64,000 nt of DNA from Rhodanobacteraceae bacterium (lineage in GTDB: Bacteria; Pseudomonadota; Gammaproteobacteria; Xanthomonadales; SZUA-5). Below, piece after piece: positions 26,090 to 34,901 of this stretch. Numbering within the stretch: position 1 is the first letter of the stretch; the number at the start of each line of letters is the position of its first letter. The stretch is from NCBI GenBank assembly GCA_024234055.1, contig JACKOW010000002.1, positions 372,001-436,000 on the forward strand. The letters are read 5' to 3'. The position numbers and the translations under genes were made by a program. Under the pieces are notes generated by a model. That model searched no databases, was not told the origin of the DNA, and saw nothing but the letters and a program-made list of their open reading frames with translations.

Positions 26090-26166
26090 TGTCGCTCGCT
26101 GGCGGACACCGGCGCCGTCGAATGCGTGCGGAATGCTCAAACGCGAGCTGCAAGGAATCCCGCCAG

Positions 26167-26892
26167 ATGCTGAGCCTACGCGAGAACGATCCGATTGCCG
26201 TGGACCTGGTCCGAGCCATTCGCCAAGGTGATGCAAGCGGCCTTCGGCAGCTGCTCGAAGACACCCCCGGTCTCGCCCGGGCCAAGGTCGTAGACCAGAA
26301 GGGCGTCGCTCGCTCGCTGCTGCACCTCGTGGCCGACTGGCCGGGTCATTTCCCCAACGGCGCGCAGTGTGTCGCGGTATTGGCGGCGGCGGGCGCGGAT
26401 CTGGATGCCGTTGTCATCAACGGCCCCGCGCGCGAAACTCCGCTTCACTGGGCTGCCAGCAGCGATGATGTGGCCGTGCTCGATGCGCTGCTGGATGCCG
26501 GCGCGAATATCGAAGCGCCCGGTGCGGTATTCACCGGGGGGTCGCCGATGTCCGATGCGGTGGTTTTCGCCCAGTGGAAGGCTGCCAGGCGCCTGGCGGA
26601 ACGCGGTGCCCGGACCGAGATCTGGCAGGCGGCGGCATTGGGACAACTCGCGCAGGTGCAGCAATTCGCCACCGCCAGTCCGGGCCCCACGGCGGAGCAA
26701 TTGACCAACGCCTTCTGGCACGCCTGCCGAGGTGGGCAGCGGCCGGTGGCCGAGTACCTGCTTGAACGCGGCGCTGACCTGAACTGGCTGGGCTACGAGC
26801 GGCAGACGCCGCTCGATGCCGCGCGCAAGAGTGGTGATGCCGCGCTGTTGTCCTGGCTGGCGAGCGTGGGTGCGCGCTCGGCTGGAGCTTGA
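26167..26892 (+). CDS. Ankyrin repeat protein
   Basis: 241 residues from ATG 26167; an earlier in-frame ATG at 26062 lies inside the tRNA and is rejected. Ankyrin-type helices appear at RETPLHWAASSDDVAVLDALLDAGANI and around AEYLLERGADLNWLGYERQTPLDAARKSGD, with divergent repeats between. No signal peptide, so a cytosolic protein-binding role is likely. Partner unknown. Confidence 0.82.
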   Translation: MLSLRENDPIAVDLVRAIRQGDASGLRQLLEDTPGLARAKVVDQKGVARSLLHLVADWPGHFPNGAQCVAVLAAAGADLDAVVINGPARETPLHWAASSDDVAVLDALLDAGANIEAPGAVFTGGSPMSDAVVFAQWKAARRLAERGARTEIWQAAALGQLAQVQQFATASPGPTAEQLTNAFWHACRGGQRPVAEYLLERGADLNWLGYERQTPLDAARKSGDAALLSWLASVGARSAGA

Positions 26893-26931
26893 GAGCGCAG
26901 CCGGTGCGACCCCTTGGGAGTCCCGCTCGCT

Positions 26932-27118
26932 CCCTGGCGGTGCGCTTGTTCGTGCATCAAACTGTCCGCGATCTCGGGGTTTCATTTCTTGTCCGCAAAG
27001 GACGCCAAGGACGCGAAGATTTCAATGGTTGTCCGGTTGAGCGCGTGGTCTCTGGCGATACCGCCAATCGAAATCTTGGTATCGCTCTACTTTGCGTCCT
27101 TTGCGTCCTTTGCGGAAA
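26932..27118. repeat. Repeat H followed by a long inverted repeat of CGCAAAGGACGC type (family G, copy 1)
   Basis: 26932-26962 (CCCTGGCGG then GCGCTTGTTCG) has a sister at 57111-57143. Then GTCCGCAAAGGACGCCAAGG (26991-27020) is complementary to CTTTGCGTCCTTTGCGG at 27090-27118, about 70 bases apart. The same inverted repeat is found at 61755-61884. It lies in the gap between the ankyrin and VOC genes. Confidence 0.8.
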
Positions 27119-27167
27119 ATGTCTTTGATTCAAATACTTGTGGCAGGTTTGGTCAGAGGCGAATTCC

Positions 27168-28046
27168 ATGAAAGCCATGTTCCTCAGCGGGCTGCTGGGT
27201 TGGGTGCTGTTGTCGGCACCGAGGGGATCCTTCGGCGCGGAGCTCGCGGATGCATCGGCACCGACCGCGATCATCGGCATCGATCATATTCCGCTGGTGG
27301 TCGGCAATCTGGACTGGGCTGCGGCTCGCTACCGACAACTGGGATTCGCGCTGAAGCCGGGCCGAGCTCACGACAACGGCCTGCGCAACAGCCACGTCAA
27401 GTTTCCGGATGGCTCGGGCATCGAACTGATTTCGCCACCGCTTGTAGCGGTCGACGATCTGGCGCGGCACTACGTCGAACTGCTGGCTCAGGGTGAGGGC
27501 CCGGCCTTTCTCTCACTTCATGCGCGGGACTGGCCGGCGCTGCAATCGATGCTGCGCTCAGGAGATTTCGGCTTCCGCGACGAGGGCCTGCTGACACTGG
27601 AGGACCCGGATCTCGACTTCTTGTTCTTCGTTCAGGACAACCGCTCTGCGACCGACCAGCCTGAGCATTTCAGGCACGACAATGGTGCGTTCGCGATGAC
27701 CGGCGTGTGGCTGGCCTTGGGCGACGGCGCTCGCGCCGGCATCAACCGGCTGTTGCTCGCGCTCGGTGCCGATCACCACATCGAGACCATACTCGCTCCG
27801 GATTCGATCGAAACCGATGTCTACCGGGTGCGCAACGGTCGCATCGTGGTGTTGCCCGAGCGCCATCAGTTGCGCCCTGGACGCCCGGTGATCGGCGCGG
27901 AATTTCGCGTCACTGATCTCAGCCTGATTCAACAACGGTCCGGGTCGATCGAGATGGAATCGCCGGATGGCGATCAGGCGCAGAGGGACCTGTTGCCGCC
28001 CGAGGCCGCCCACGGAATCTGGCTGGAGTTCCACCGATCACCCTGA
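27168..28046 (+). CDS. Exported VOC/glyoxalase-like protein
   Basis: 292 residues from ATG 27168, with a leader peptide (LLGWVLLSAPRGSFGAE). IIGIDHIPLVVGNLDWAAARYRQLGF is the classical VOC opening with its first metal-type His, and VKFPDGSGIELISP continues the first beta-alpha-beta module. It resembles the Glyoxalase_3 group, in which the true substrate is usually unknown. Export of a VOC protein is a little unusual. Confidence 0.82.
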   Translation: MKAMFLSGLLGWVLLSAPRGSFGAELADASAPTAIIGIDHIPLVVGNLDWAAARYRQLGFALKPGRAHDNGLRNSHVKFPDGSGIELISPPLVAVDDLARHYVELLAQGEGPAFLSLHARDWPALQSMLRSGDFGFRDEGLLTLEDPDLDFLFFVQDNRSATDQPEHFRHDNGAFAMTGVWLALGDGARAGINRLLLALGADHHIETILAPDSIETDVYRVRNGRIVVLPERHQLRPGRPVIGAEFRVTDLSLIQQRSGSIEMESPDGDQAQRDLLPPEAAHGIWLEFHRSP

Positions 28047-28136
28047 GTGCTCTCGTCGGTCGGTGGACAGGCCGGCACTTGAATCCATCCGCTCCCGCCG
28101 CCTGCTAGGTGACGGGATCGGATGGCGCTGTCGGGT

Positions 28137-29018
28137 TCAGCTGTCCGAATGGTGGTCGATGTTGAAGTCGAAATGCTTCACCGCATCCTTGCCGTACCAG
28201 CGACCCTCCACCAGCACCAGCTCCACTTCCTTGGAGATCGGGGCGTCGAACACCGTGATGGTGGTGCGCACGCGGGCGGTATCGCCCTCGATCGCGAGCA
28301 CTTCAACCGCCAGGGTATCGGCGATGGCATCCAGATCCAGGCCGTAGATGCGCACCGCCTGCTTGGCAGATGCCAGCACCGAGCCGGCCTGCGCCAGCGC
28401 CTCTTCCAACGACAGCATGCGCAGCTCGTCGATGCTGTCGAGACCCGTGCCGCGGATGGCGTCGGTGACCAGGGTCAATGCCTGGCGCATCGACAGCGAA
28501 CTCAGAAAGTCGGTCGAGGTCAGCCAGCGCTGCAAACCCGGCATGGCCTGCCGCAAAGCCGCGCGCTGTTCCTCGGTGAGTTCGGCATCGGGCGAACTCA
28601 GCGCCATCTGCATGGCACCCAGACCCATCATGATGGCGCCGGGTGCCTGCGGACGCGCTTCGACCAATTTCGGTTCGATTTCCTGCATCAGGCGCTCGAC
28701 GGCATCGGGCGCGGTGAACTTGGCGATGGCCTCTTCGAACTCGGCACGGTCCTCATCGCTGATCGGTTGCGAGCGCCCCTCGTCATATCCCTGGCGCAGC
28801 AGCTGCAACTGGGACGGCGGCACTGTGGCGCGCAACAGTCCCATCAGGTCATTGTTGCGAAGCAAGGTGGCGGCCGCGCGAATCTGCACAGCCGGATCGG
28901 GAATGGACGTCGATGCGGAGATCGCCCGGACTTGGGCCGGCTCCTGCGCCAGCAAGGGCTGGGCGGCACCAAACAGACTGGCAAGCATCAGGGACATCGA
29001 CAGCAGATTGCGTTTCAT
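28137..29018 (-). CDS. Secreted hypothetical protein, helical
   Basis: 293 residues with a signal peptide ending at PLLAQE. The mature part is helical and rich in Ala, Leu, Glu and Gln, ending with a beta-rich stretch (ARVRTTITVFDAPISKEVELVLVEGRWYGKDAVKHFDF) that resembles the end of secreted proteins evaluated as DUF3828/NTF2-like, but I cannot name a family. GAGGAG lies 8 bases before the ATG. An operator-like palindrome sits 23-52 bases upstream. Confidence 0.75.
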   Translation of the reverse strand: MKRNLLSMSLMLASLFGAAQPLLAQEPAQVRAISASTSIPDPAVQIRAAATLLRNNDLMGLLRATVPPSQLQLLRQGYDEGRSQPISDEDRAEFEEAIAKFTAPDAVERLMQEIEPKLVEARPQAPGAIMMGLGAMQMALSSPDAELTEEQRAALRQAMPGLQRWLTSTDFLSSLSMRQALTLVTDAIRGTGLDSIDELRMLSLEEALAQAGSVLASAKQAVRIYGLDLDAIADTLAVEVLAIEGDTARVRTTITVFDAPISKEVELVLVEGRWYGKDAVKHFDFNIDHHSDS

Positions 29019-29040
29019 GGCCGTACTCCTCGAGTGGGAC

Positions 29041-29070
29041 TTTAGTGTGCTAGTTAACTACATCACTAAA
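29041..29070 (-). promoter_or_regulatory. Operator-like 30-bp palindrome
   Basis: TTTAGTG at 29041-29047 and CACTAAA at 29064-29070 lie symmetrically around the perfect inner palindrome TAGTTAACTA (29051-29060); 12 of 15 positions pair. Its size suits a TetR-like dimer. An overlapping palindrome CACTAAATAGTG follows at 29064-29075. The remaining 29076-29369 shows no gene or repeat that I can recognise. Confidence 0.55.
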
Positions 29071-29369
29071 TAGTGTCGAAAGTCAGGGGCAGGGCAAGTG
29101 CTGTGTCTGATCATGGGGTGTCGCTGCCAGTGCATGCTCATGCGCCGGATCGCTCGCAAGAAAGGCGGCGCCACCGACACCTCAGGCGATCACGAATACA
29201 CCGACTGGCAGCAAGTCAGCCAGTTCGAGGAGAGTACATCGAGACGGCCGGCCTGAAGGCGGGAGCTAAGCGCTAGCCATGTCATGTTCCACCGAGAGCG
29301 AGAGGGTAATAGATGGTCGGCGCAAGCCGCCTTTTCGCTTCTTCCCGCCCTCGTGCCCCGACGCCGAAC

Positions 29370-29900
29370 TCAGCCCAGCTCGGCCTCGGGCCAACCCAGT
29401 TCCTGATCAGCGGGGATGTCCTCGCTGAGCACGCTGCTCAGTTCCTGCTTGCTGCCGGTGTAGTCCTCGAAGCAGGCACGATGCGATGCGAGCGACATGT
29501 CGTCATCGCGGCGGTAATAGCTACTGACCCACGACAACAGAAAAGGCAGGCGCTGGTCCTGCTCAGCCTTGCTTGGATACTTGTGCGGTTCCCAGGGACG
29601 CTCCCGGCAGTTCGTCAGGCAACGCTCCTCGCCTGGGTTGAGGAAGACCAGTCGCGGCTGAAACTCGAAGGACACCCGAATCAGGCTGGCATAGCAGCCT
29701 TCGATCACCCAGCGCCGGTGCGTGGTACAGAAGCGCCTGACATCCTCGGCGGCCGCATGCGGCGAGCGCGGCACGGCGATCTGACCAGGCTCCCAGGCAA
29801 TGGTATCCAGGTCCAGGCATTCCAGCTGCATGCGCTGCACCAGGCGCCTGGCCAGCGTGGATTTGCCTGAGCCGGAGTTTCCAAGGATGGCGATGCGCAT
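29370..29900 (-). CDS. Small P-loop kinase-like NTPase
   Basis: 176 residues from ATG 29900. MRIAILGNSGSGKSTLARRL gives an intact Walker A, followed by LECLDLDTIAWEPG and RRWVIEGCYASLI, the pattern of adenylate/shikimate-kinase-like (FlaR-type) proteins that phosphorylate small molecules. The substrate is unknown. The 16 upstream in-frame residues are Cys-rich and lie in the REP leader, so they are excluded. Confidence 0.82.
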   Translation of the reverse strand: MRIAILGNSGSGKSTLARRLVQRMQLECLDLDTIAWEPGQIAVPRSPHAAAEDVRRFCTTHRRWVIEGCYASLIRVSFEFQPRLVFLNPGEERCLTNCRERPWEPHKYPSKAEQDQRLPFLLSWVSSYYRRDDDMSLASHRACFEDYTGSKQELSSVLSEDIPADQELGWPEAELG

Positions 29901-29958
29901 GGAGGGGCACCAACAGCAGCAGAACGGACTGATCCGATGAGAGCACAAGCCGGCACAC

Positions 29959-30028
29959 CCTGCCGAGCAGGCTCGGCACTACAAAGGCCTCGTACACCGA
30001 CGCTCTCGTAGAGCGGAGCTTGCTCCGC
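29959..30028. repeat. REP arms B (inverted) and A
   Basis: The B arm ends CTAC at 29982 and the A arm begins GTAG at 30007, with a 24-base linker like that between units of the 870-1247 array. It lies between two minus-strand genes. Confidence 0.85.
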
Positions 30029-30078
30029 TGCTCTGGCTGGGCTTGTGCTCTTGCTGCTACCGGGCGCTTTGCATGCCT

Positions 30079-31185
30079 TCAATTCATGGTGACGACGACC
30101 TTGCCCCGGGCGCGGCCGGTCTCCAGATATTGCAAGGCCTGCGCCACCTCACTCAGCGGAAAGCTGCGGTCGATGACCGGCGTCAACTGGCCGCTCTGCA
30201 TCAGATCGGCCAGCGCCTGCAGATCTACCGGTTTCAGCTCCGCCAGCATGAAGCCCATCTCGTGTTTGCTGAACGGTGCGCGCAACTCGGCCCACAGGGC
30301 ACCGGAGAGCGGGCCGATCCAGCGATTGCTGCTGGGCCCACCGACAATCGCCACCGATCCCTGATCGCTCAACACCCGCTCCAGTCTGGACAGGGGATGG
30401 TTGCCGACCATGTCGACAATCAAATCGTAGCGCTGCGGCCCTTCGGTGAAGTCGGTCTGGGTGTAGTCGATCACCTGATCGGCCCCCAGCGATCGAACCA
30501 GTTCGGCATTGCGACCACTGCAGACGCCGGTGACCTCGGCGCCCAGGGACTTGGCAATCTGCACGGCAAAGGTACCGACGCCGCCCGACGCGCCATTGAT
30601 CAGCACCCGCTGCCCGGCCTGCAGCCGGCCGCGGTCACGCAGAGCCTGCAGGGCGGTGACGCCGGCGATGGCCACCGAGCCGGCCTGTTCCATGCTGATG
30701 TTGGCGGGTTTGTGCAGCACATTGCGGGACTCGGACACCAGCACGTACTCGGCCAGCGCCCCACTGCGGCCACCGAAGACTTCGTCACCCGGCTTGAAAC
30801 GTGTGACCTTGGGACCCACGGCCTCGACCACGCCGGCAAAGTCGACTCCAAGGCGGCCATCCTCGGGCGTGCCGAGGCCAGTGGACAGCCGCATGACAAA
30901 AGGCTCGCCGCGCAGATAGTGCCAGTCCAGCGGGTTGACGGCAGCGGCGCGCACGCGCACCAGCACCTGATCCTCCACCGCGCTCGGCTTCTCGACCGAC
31001 TCCAGCTTGACCACGTCCGGAGAGCCATAACAGCGATGCGCAGCGGCCTGCATGGTCGGCGTTCCTTCCGGGAGCGTTGGGGCTTCGACGCAAGCGGAGT
31101 CATGACTCAGAACCAGACCGAAGGCGATGGTCGCCACCGCCAACATGGCCGCGAGCCCACCCAGAATCTTGTAGCGCAATTTCAT
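30079..31185 (-). CDS. MDR-type NAD(P)-dependent oxidoreductase with membrane anchor
   Basis: 368 residues from ATG 31185, which has GGAGAG upstream. An N-terminal helix (ILGGLAAMLAVATIAFGLVL) anchors or exports it, which is rare in this family. The rest is a medium-chain quinone-oxidoreductase-like enzyme: AAAVNPLDWHYLRGE, GVDFAGVVEAVG, and the nucleotide-binding INGASGGVGTFAVQIAKSLGAEVTGVCS. The zinc ligands of true alcohol dehydrogenases are absent. Divergent from the beta-lactamase gene across about 200 bases. Confidence 0.88.
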   Translation of the reverse strand: MKLRYKILGGLAAMLAVATIAFGLVLSHDSACVEAPTLPEGTPTMQAAAHRCYGSPDVVKLESVEKPSAVEDQVLVRVRAAAVNPLDWHYLRGEPFVMRLSTGLGTPEDGRLGVDFAGVVEAVGPKVTRFKPGDEVFGGRSGALAEYVLVSESRNVLHKPANISMEQAGSVAIAGVTALQALRDRGRLQAGQRVLINGASGGVGTFAVQIAKSLGAEVTGVCSGRNAELVRSLGADQVIDYTQTDFTEGPQRYDLIVDMVGNHPLSRLERVLSDQGSVAIVGGPSSNRWIGPLSGALWAELRAPFSKHEMGFMLAELKPVDLQALADLMQSGQLTPVIDRSFPLSEVAQALQYLETGRARGKVVVTMN

Positions 31186-31383
31186 CGTTGCTCTCCACGC
31201 TTCCGTCACGGGCTTCGACTATGAGCGCGGCTGCTCATTCCAACCACCCGGACCGAAGGCAACAAGTTGCCGGGCGTTCAGCCCGGGCACGACCGCCGCG
31301 GATCGCCACCACCGCGCCCGAACCCTGCCACAACTCTGAAATAGCGTAGCGAGGTATCGAAGACCGACACCGAGGCCAGCCCG

Positions 31384-32310
31384 ATGCAGATCCCCGATCC
31401 ACACCGTCGCCGCGCACTGCGGTGGCTGGCCTGCGGCAGCCTGCTGCCGATCGCAGGTCTGCACGCGGCGAGCCCGACACTGCGCGCCACTGCGATGACG
31501 CTGTCCGAACTGGAGCGCCGATCCGGTGGTCGCCTGGGCGTGTGCGTGCTCGACAGCGACAGTGGCTTGCGCCTGGAGTGGCGCAGCGAAGAGCGCTTCG
31601 GCATGTGCTCGACCTTCAAGCTGCTGCTGGCCGCCATCGTGCTGCGCGAGGTTGACGCCGGCCGGCTGTCGCTGGAAACGGTGCTGCCCTACAGTGAGGC
31701 CGACATGGTCCCGTACGCGCCGGTCACCGAGAAGCACCTGGCCGCTGGCGGCATGTCGATCGATGCGCTCACCGAAGCCACGCAGACCACCAGCGACAAT
31801 GTCGCCGCCAATCTGCTGATCAAGAAACTGGGTGGGCCGGAGAAGATCACCGCCGCCCTGCGGGCCATGGGTGACACGGTCACCCGTCTGGACCGCATGG
31901 AACCCGAGATGAATCTGGTGCCCGCCGGTGAGGAGCGCGACACCACCAGTCCGCGCGCCATGGCCCAGACGGTCGCCGGCCTCTACACCAACAACTGGCT
32001 GTCAGCAGAGTCGCAGGCGCGACATAAGCAGTGGATGATCGCCACCAACACCGGCGCGCGCCGCATCCGCGCCGGACTGCCCGCCGACTGGATAGCCGGC
32101 GACAAGACCGGCACCGGCATCGCCCCGATGATGGCCAACAAGTACAACGATGTCGCCGTGATCTGGCCGGAAGGGCGCAAGCCGGTGGTGATCGCGGCTT
32201 ACCACGAGGCCAGTGGCTACTTCGAAAACATGCGCGATCAGGATCAGGCCGTACTGGCCGAGGTCGGTCGGATTGCGGCAGCGTGGATGGCAAACGCGCC
32301 TGCGGCGTAG
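31384..32310 (+). CDS. Class A beta-lactamase
   Basis: 308 residues. The leader RRRALRWLACGSLLPIAG fits a twin-arginine export signal, as in the L2 enzymes of Stenotrophomonas. Catalytic motifs in Ambler numbering: Ser70-Thr-Phe-Lys73 (CSTFK), Ser130-Asp-Asn (SDN), Glu166 in RMEPEMN, and Lys234-Thr-Gly (KTGT). Cys69 is present but position 238 is Gly, so the Cys69-Cys238 disulfide of class A carbapenemases cannot form. Expected to hydrolyse penicillins or cephalosporins in the periplasm. No ampR-type regulator adjoins, so expression may be constitutive. Confidence 0.93.
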   Translation: MQIPDPHRRRALRWLACGSLLPIAGLHAASPTLRATAMTLSELERRSGGRLGVCVLDSDSGLRLEWRSEERFGMCSTFKLLLAAIVLREVDAGRLSLETVLPYSEADMVPYAPVTEKHLAAGGMSIDALTEATQTTSDNVAANLLIKKLGGPEKITAALRAMGDTVTRLDRMEPEMNLVPAGEERDTTSPRAMAQTVAGLYTNNWLSAESQARHKQWMIATNTGARRIRAGLPADWIAGDKTGTGIAPMMANKYNDVAVIWPEGRKPVVIAAYHEASGYFENMRDQDQAVLAEVGRIAAAWMANAPAA

Positions 32311-32339
32311 CTTTGCTTCGCGCTGATGGGGCTTGAGTC

Positions 32340-32594
32340 CAGCCACTGTCAAGAAGCGGGACGCGAAGGACACGAAGGAAAAGCAGAAAGGGCACGAAGA
32401 ACAGCGGCCTGAATTCTCTCGATCTTCCCTTCAAGCCTGCTGATTCGGCCGCGGGCCAGACTGTGGGAGCGGACTTCGACCACGGGCCAGACGGTGGGAG
32501 ATGACTTCGTCCGCGACCGGGGCTGCGGTGTGCCCGGAGCCGATCATCGCGGCTGAAGCCGCTCCCACAGGGGCTGCCAACCAGCAACCAGCAC
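32340..32594. repeat. Repeat-filled gap before the S46 peptidase gene
   Basis: The 318-base gap holds a half repeat of CGCGAAGGACACGAAGG type (32357-32402), degenerate GTGGGAGCG arms of family C between 32463 and 32575, and two heptads CCAGCAA-CCAGCAC at 32581-32594. No gene is seen. Confidence 0.7.
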
Positions 32595-32628
32595 CAGTCT
32601 TCGGCGCCGCTTGCCTATACTCGGCGGC

Positions 32629-34815
32629 ATGAAAACCCTCTCGCTCACGCTTGCAGCCTTGCTGGCTGCCTCGCCGGCCCTTGCGCTTGATGGCAAGTGG
32701 ACGCCCTCACAGGTTCTGGAAATTGATCCGGGTTGGCTGCAGGATCAGGGTCTGGAACTCACGCCCAAACAGCTGTGGGATGCGAAGCGTGGCACCGGAT
32801 TGTTGACGGGCGCGGTCAAGATCGGTGGCTGCTCGGGTGCCTTTGTCTCGTCCGAGGGGCTGATCGTCACCAATCACCATTGTCTGTTTCCGCTGATCCA
32901 GGAACACAGCACGCCGGAGCGCGATCTGATCAGCGACGGCTTTCTGGCGCGCAAGCGCGGCGAGGAACTGGCCGGCAGCACGCTGCGAGTGGAGATTCCG
33001 CGGCGCTTCACCGACGTCAGCAGCGCGATCCTGAAGGCGGTGCCTGCCGAGGCCACGCCGGAGCAGCGTATGGACGCCATCGAAGCGCAGCAGAAGGCGC
33101 TGATCCAGCAGTGCGAAAAGCAGCCGGACACCAAGTGCACCGTCGCCGTTTTCGATGAGGGCGTGAGCTACACGCTGATCGAATCGATGGAACTGCGCGA
33201 TGTGCGCCTGGTGTATGCGCCGCCGCGCGCCATCGGCGAGTACGGCGGTGAGATCGACAACTGGATGTGGCCACGTCACACCGGCGATTTCGCCATTGCC
33301 CGAGCCTATGCCGGCAAGGATGGCAAGCCTGCCGATCACGGCCCGGACAACCAGCCCTACCGCCCGGAATTCATCTTCCCGATCTCGCGCGACGGTGTGG
33401 TCGCCGGCGATTTCGTGATGCTGCTGGGCTATCCCGGCATCACCTGGCGTTCGCTGCTGGCCGAAGAAATGCGAGAGCGTCGCGAGCGCTTCTTCGTTCG
33501 CCGGGAAGAGATCTTCGGCGAATGGATCGAGATCCTGCAAAAGGCCAGCGCCGGCGATCCTGCCGGATCCATCGCCGTGGCCGCCAACGTCAAGAGCATC
33601 CTCAACAGGCACAAGAATGCCCAGGGCCAGATTGCCGGACTGGATCGCGGGCAGATCGTGCAGAAGCAGCTCGCCGCCGACAATGCCGTCGCAGCCTGGG
33701 CCCGCCAGCACCGTGAGCACGCCGGTGCCCTCGATGCCCGCGCGGGACTGCGGGCGCTGCTGGCCGAACGCGAACAGAGCTGGGAGCGCGATTTTCTGCT
33801 GAATCTGATTCCCATGGGTGTGGAGTCGGTCGCCGGCGGCATTCCGCCGCTGCCCAAGAGCCTGTATTTCGGCGCCACGCTGGCGCACAACGCCATCGAA
33901 CAGACCCTGGCCGATGAAGCGCGCGCCGAGGGCTTCAGGACTGCTGACCAGCAGAAGCTGCGCGATCGCCTGCGGCGCGAACAGCAGAACTACTACGGGC
34001 CCGCCGATCAACAGCTGTTCGCAGCACTGGTGCGACGCGCGCTGGCGCTACCCAAGGATCAACGCATCGCTGCCGTGGACCGTCATTTCGGCAAGTTGAG
34101 CCAGGACCGGATCGAAGCTCGGATTGCCGAACTCTACGAACAGAGCGCACTGCTCGATGCCGACATCCGCGAACAGATGCTGACGGAGAGCAAAGATGCG
34201 CTGCGCGCCCGCGGCGACGCCCTGCTCGATTTCGCCATCGACTGGAATCAGGATCTGCGCGCCTTGCGCGAGCGCGAACACCAATGGGCCAGCCGCAGTG
34301 CCATTCACAGGCCGATCTGGCGCCGCGCGGTGCGCGCACAGGCCGGCAAGCCGATCGCGCCCGATGCCAATGGCAGCCTGCGCATCAGTTTTGCCCACAT
34401 CAAGGGCTATGTGCCGCGCGATGGCATTCGCTATACGCCGTTCACGACCTTGTCGGGCGCTCTGGAGAAACACACGGGCAAGGATCCGTTCGATCTGCCG
34501 GCGGCTGTCAGAACAGCGGCGCGCACACCCGGCAAGCGCTGGCTGCAAGAGGATCTCAACGATCTGCCGATCAATTTCCTGGCCGACGGCGATACCAGTG
34601 GCGGCAATTCCGGCAGCCCGGTGGTCAATGCCATGGGCGAGCTGGTCGGCATCAATTTCGATCGGGTCTGGGAGAACGTGGCCGGCGATTTCGGCTTCAA
34701 TCCGGCCCTGTCACGCAATATCAGCGTCGATATCCGCTATCTGCTGTGGCTGCTGGATCGCGTGGAGCATGCCGACGAACTGCTGCGGGAGCTGGGTGTG
34801 GAGCGCGAACTCTGA
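32629..34815 (+). CDS. S46 family dipeptidyl peptidase, DPP11-like
   Basis: 728 residues with a signal peptide (MKTLSLTLAALLAASPALAL). The chymotrypsin-like triad is visible as His84 in TNHHC and Ser661 in GGNSGSPV; the Asp is probably in EIDNWMWPRHTGDF. The residue 18 after the serine is Arg679 (NFDRVWE), which corresponds to Arg673 of Porphyromonas DPP11 that selects Asp/Glu at P1; DPP7 has Gly there (family knowledge from memory). It should release acidic dipeptides in the periplasm for amino-acid nutrition. TATACT lies 7 bases before the ATG, so the mRNA may be leaderless. Confidence 0.92.
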   Translation: MKTLSLTLAALLAASPALALDGKWTPSQVLEIDPGWLQDQGLELTPKQLWDAKRGTGLLTGAVKIGGCSGAFVSSEGLIVTNHHCLFPLIQEHSTPERDLISDGFLARKRGEELAGSTLRVEIPRRFTDVSSAILKAVPAEATPEQRMDAIEAQQKALIQQCEKQPDTKCTVAVFDEGVSYTLIESMELRDVRLVYAPPRAIGEYGGEIDNWMWPRHTGDFAIARAYAGKDGKPADHGPDNQPYRPEFIFPISRDGVVAGDFVMLLGYPGITWRSLLAEEMRERRERFFVRREEIFGEWIEILQKASAGDPAGSIAVAANVKSILNRHKNAQGQIAGLDRGQIVQKQLAADNAVAAWARQHREHAGALDARAGLRALLAEREQSWERDFLLNLIPMGVESVAGGIPPLPKSLYFGATLAHNAIEQTLADEARAEGFRTADQQKLRDRLRREQQNYYGPADQQLFAALVRRALALPKDQRIAAVDRHFGKLSQDRIEARIAELYEQSALLDADIREQMLTESKDALRARGDALLDFAIDWNQDLRALREREHQWASRSAIHRPIWRRAVRAQAGKPIAPDANGSLRISFAHIKGYVPRDGIRYTPFTTLSGALEKHTGKDPFDLPAAVRTAARTPGKRWLQEDLNDLPINFLADGDTSGGNSGSPVVNAMGELVGINFDRVWENVAGDFGFNPALSRNISVDIRYLLWLLDRVEHADELLRELGVEREL

Positions 34816-34816
34816 T

Positions 34817-34894
34817 GTAGCCCAGCCAAGCGCAGCGCACCTGGGGGCTCTGGCGCACGCCGTCCCGGGTGCGCCTGCGGCTTGCCTGGGCTGG
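34817..34894. repeat. GTAGCCCAG REP doublet (family E, copy 2)
   Basis: GTAGCCCAGCCAAGCGCAGC begins one base after the S46 stop codon, and the inverted arm ends TTGCCTGGGCTGG, with CTGG in place of CTAC. It could serve as a 3' mRNA hairpin for both converging genes. Confidence 0.78.
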
Positions 34895-34901
34895 TTGTTG
34901 A

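Noticed and set aside
26062..26166. Upstream extension of the ankyrin gene
   Set aside because: It would begin inside the tRNA; the internal ATG fits better.
24750..26285. Long minus-strand frame with EGVGFEPTVVSLPRRFSR over the tRNA
   Set aside because: It is the antisense of tRNA-Ser and of an rRNA-modification gene. Such GVGFEPT translations are a known artefact of tRNA-Ser genes.
29073..29276. 67-codon frame upstream of the secreted hypothetical gene
   Set aside because: Arg/His-rich, no ribosome site, no similarity I recognise.
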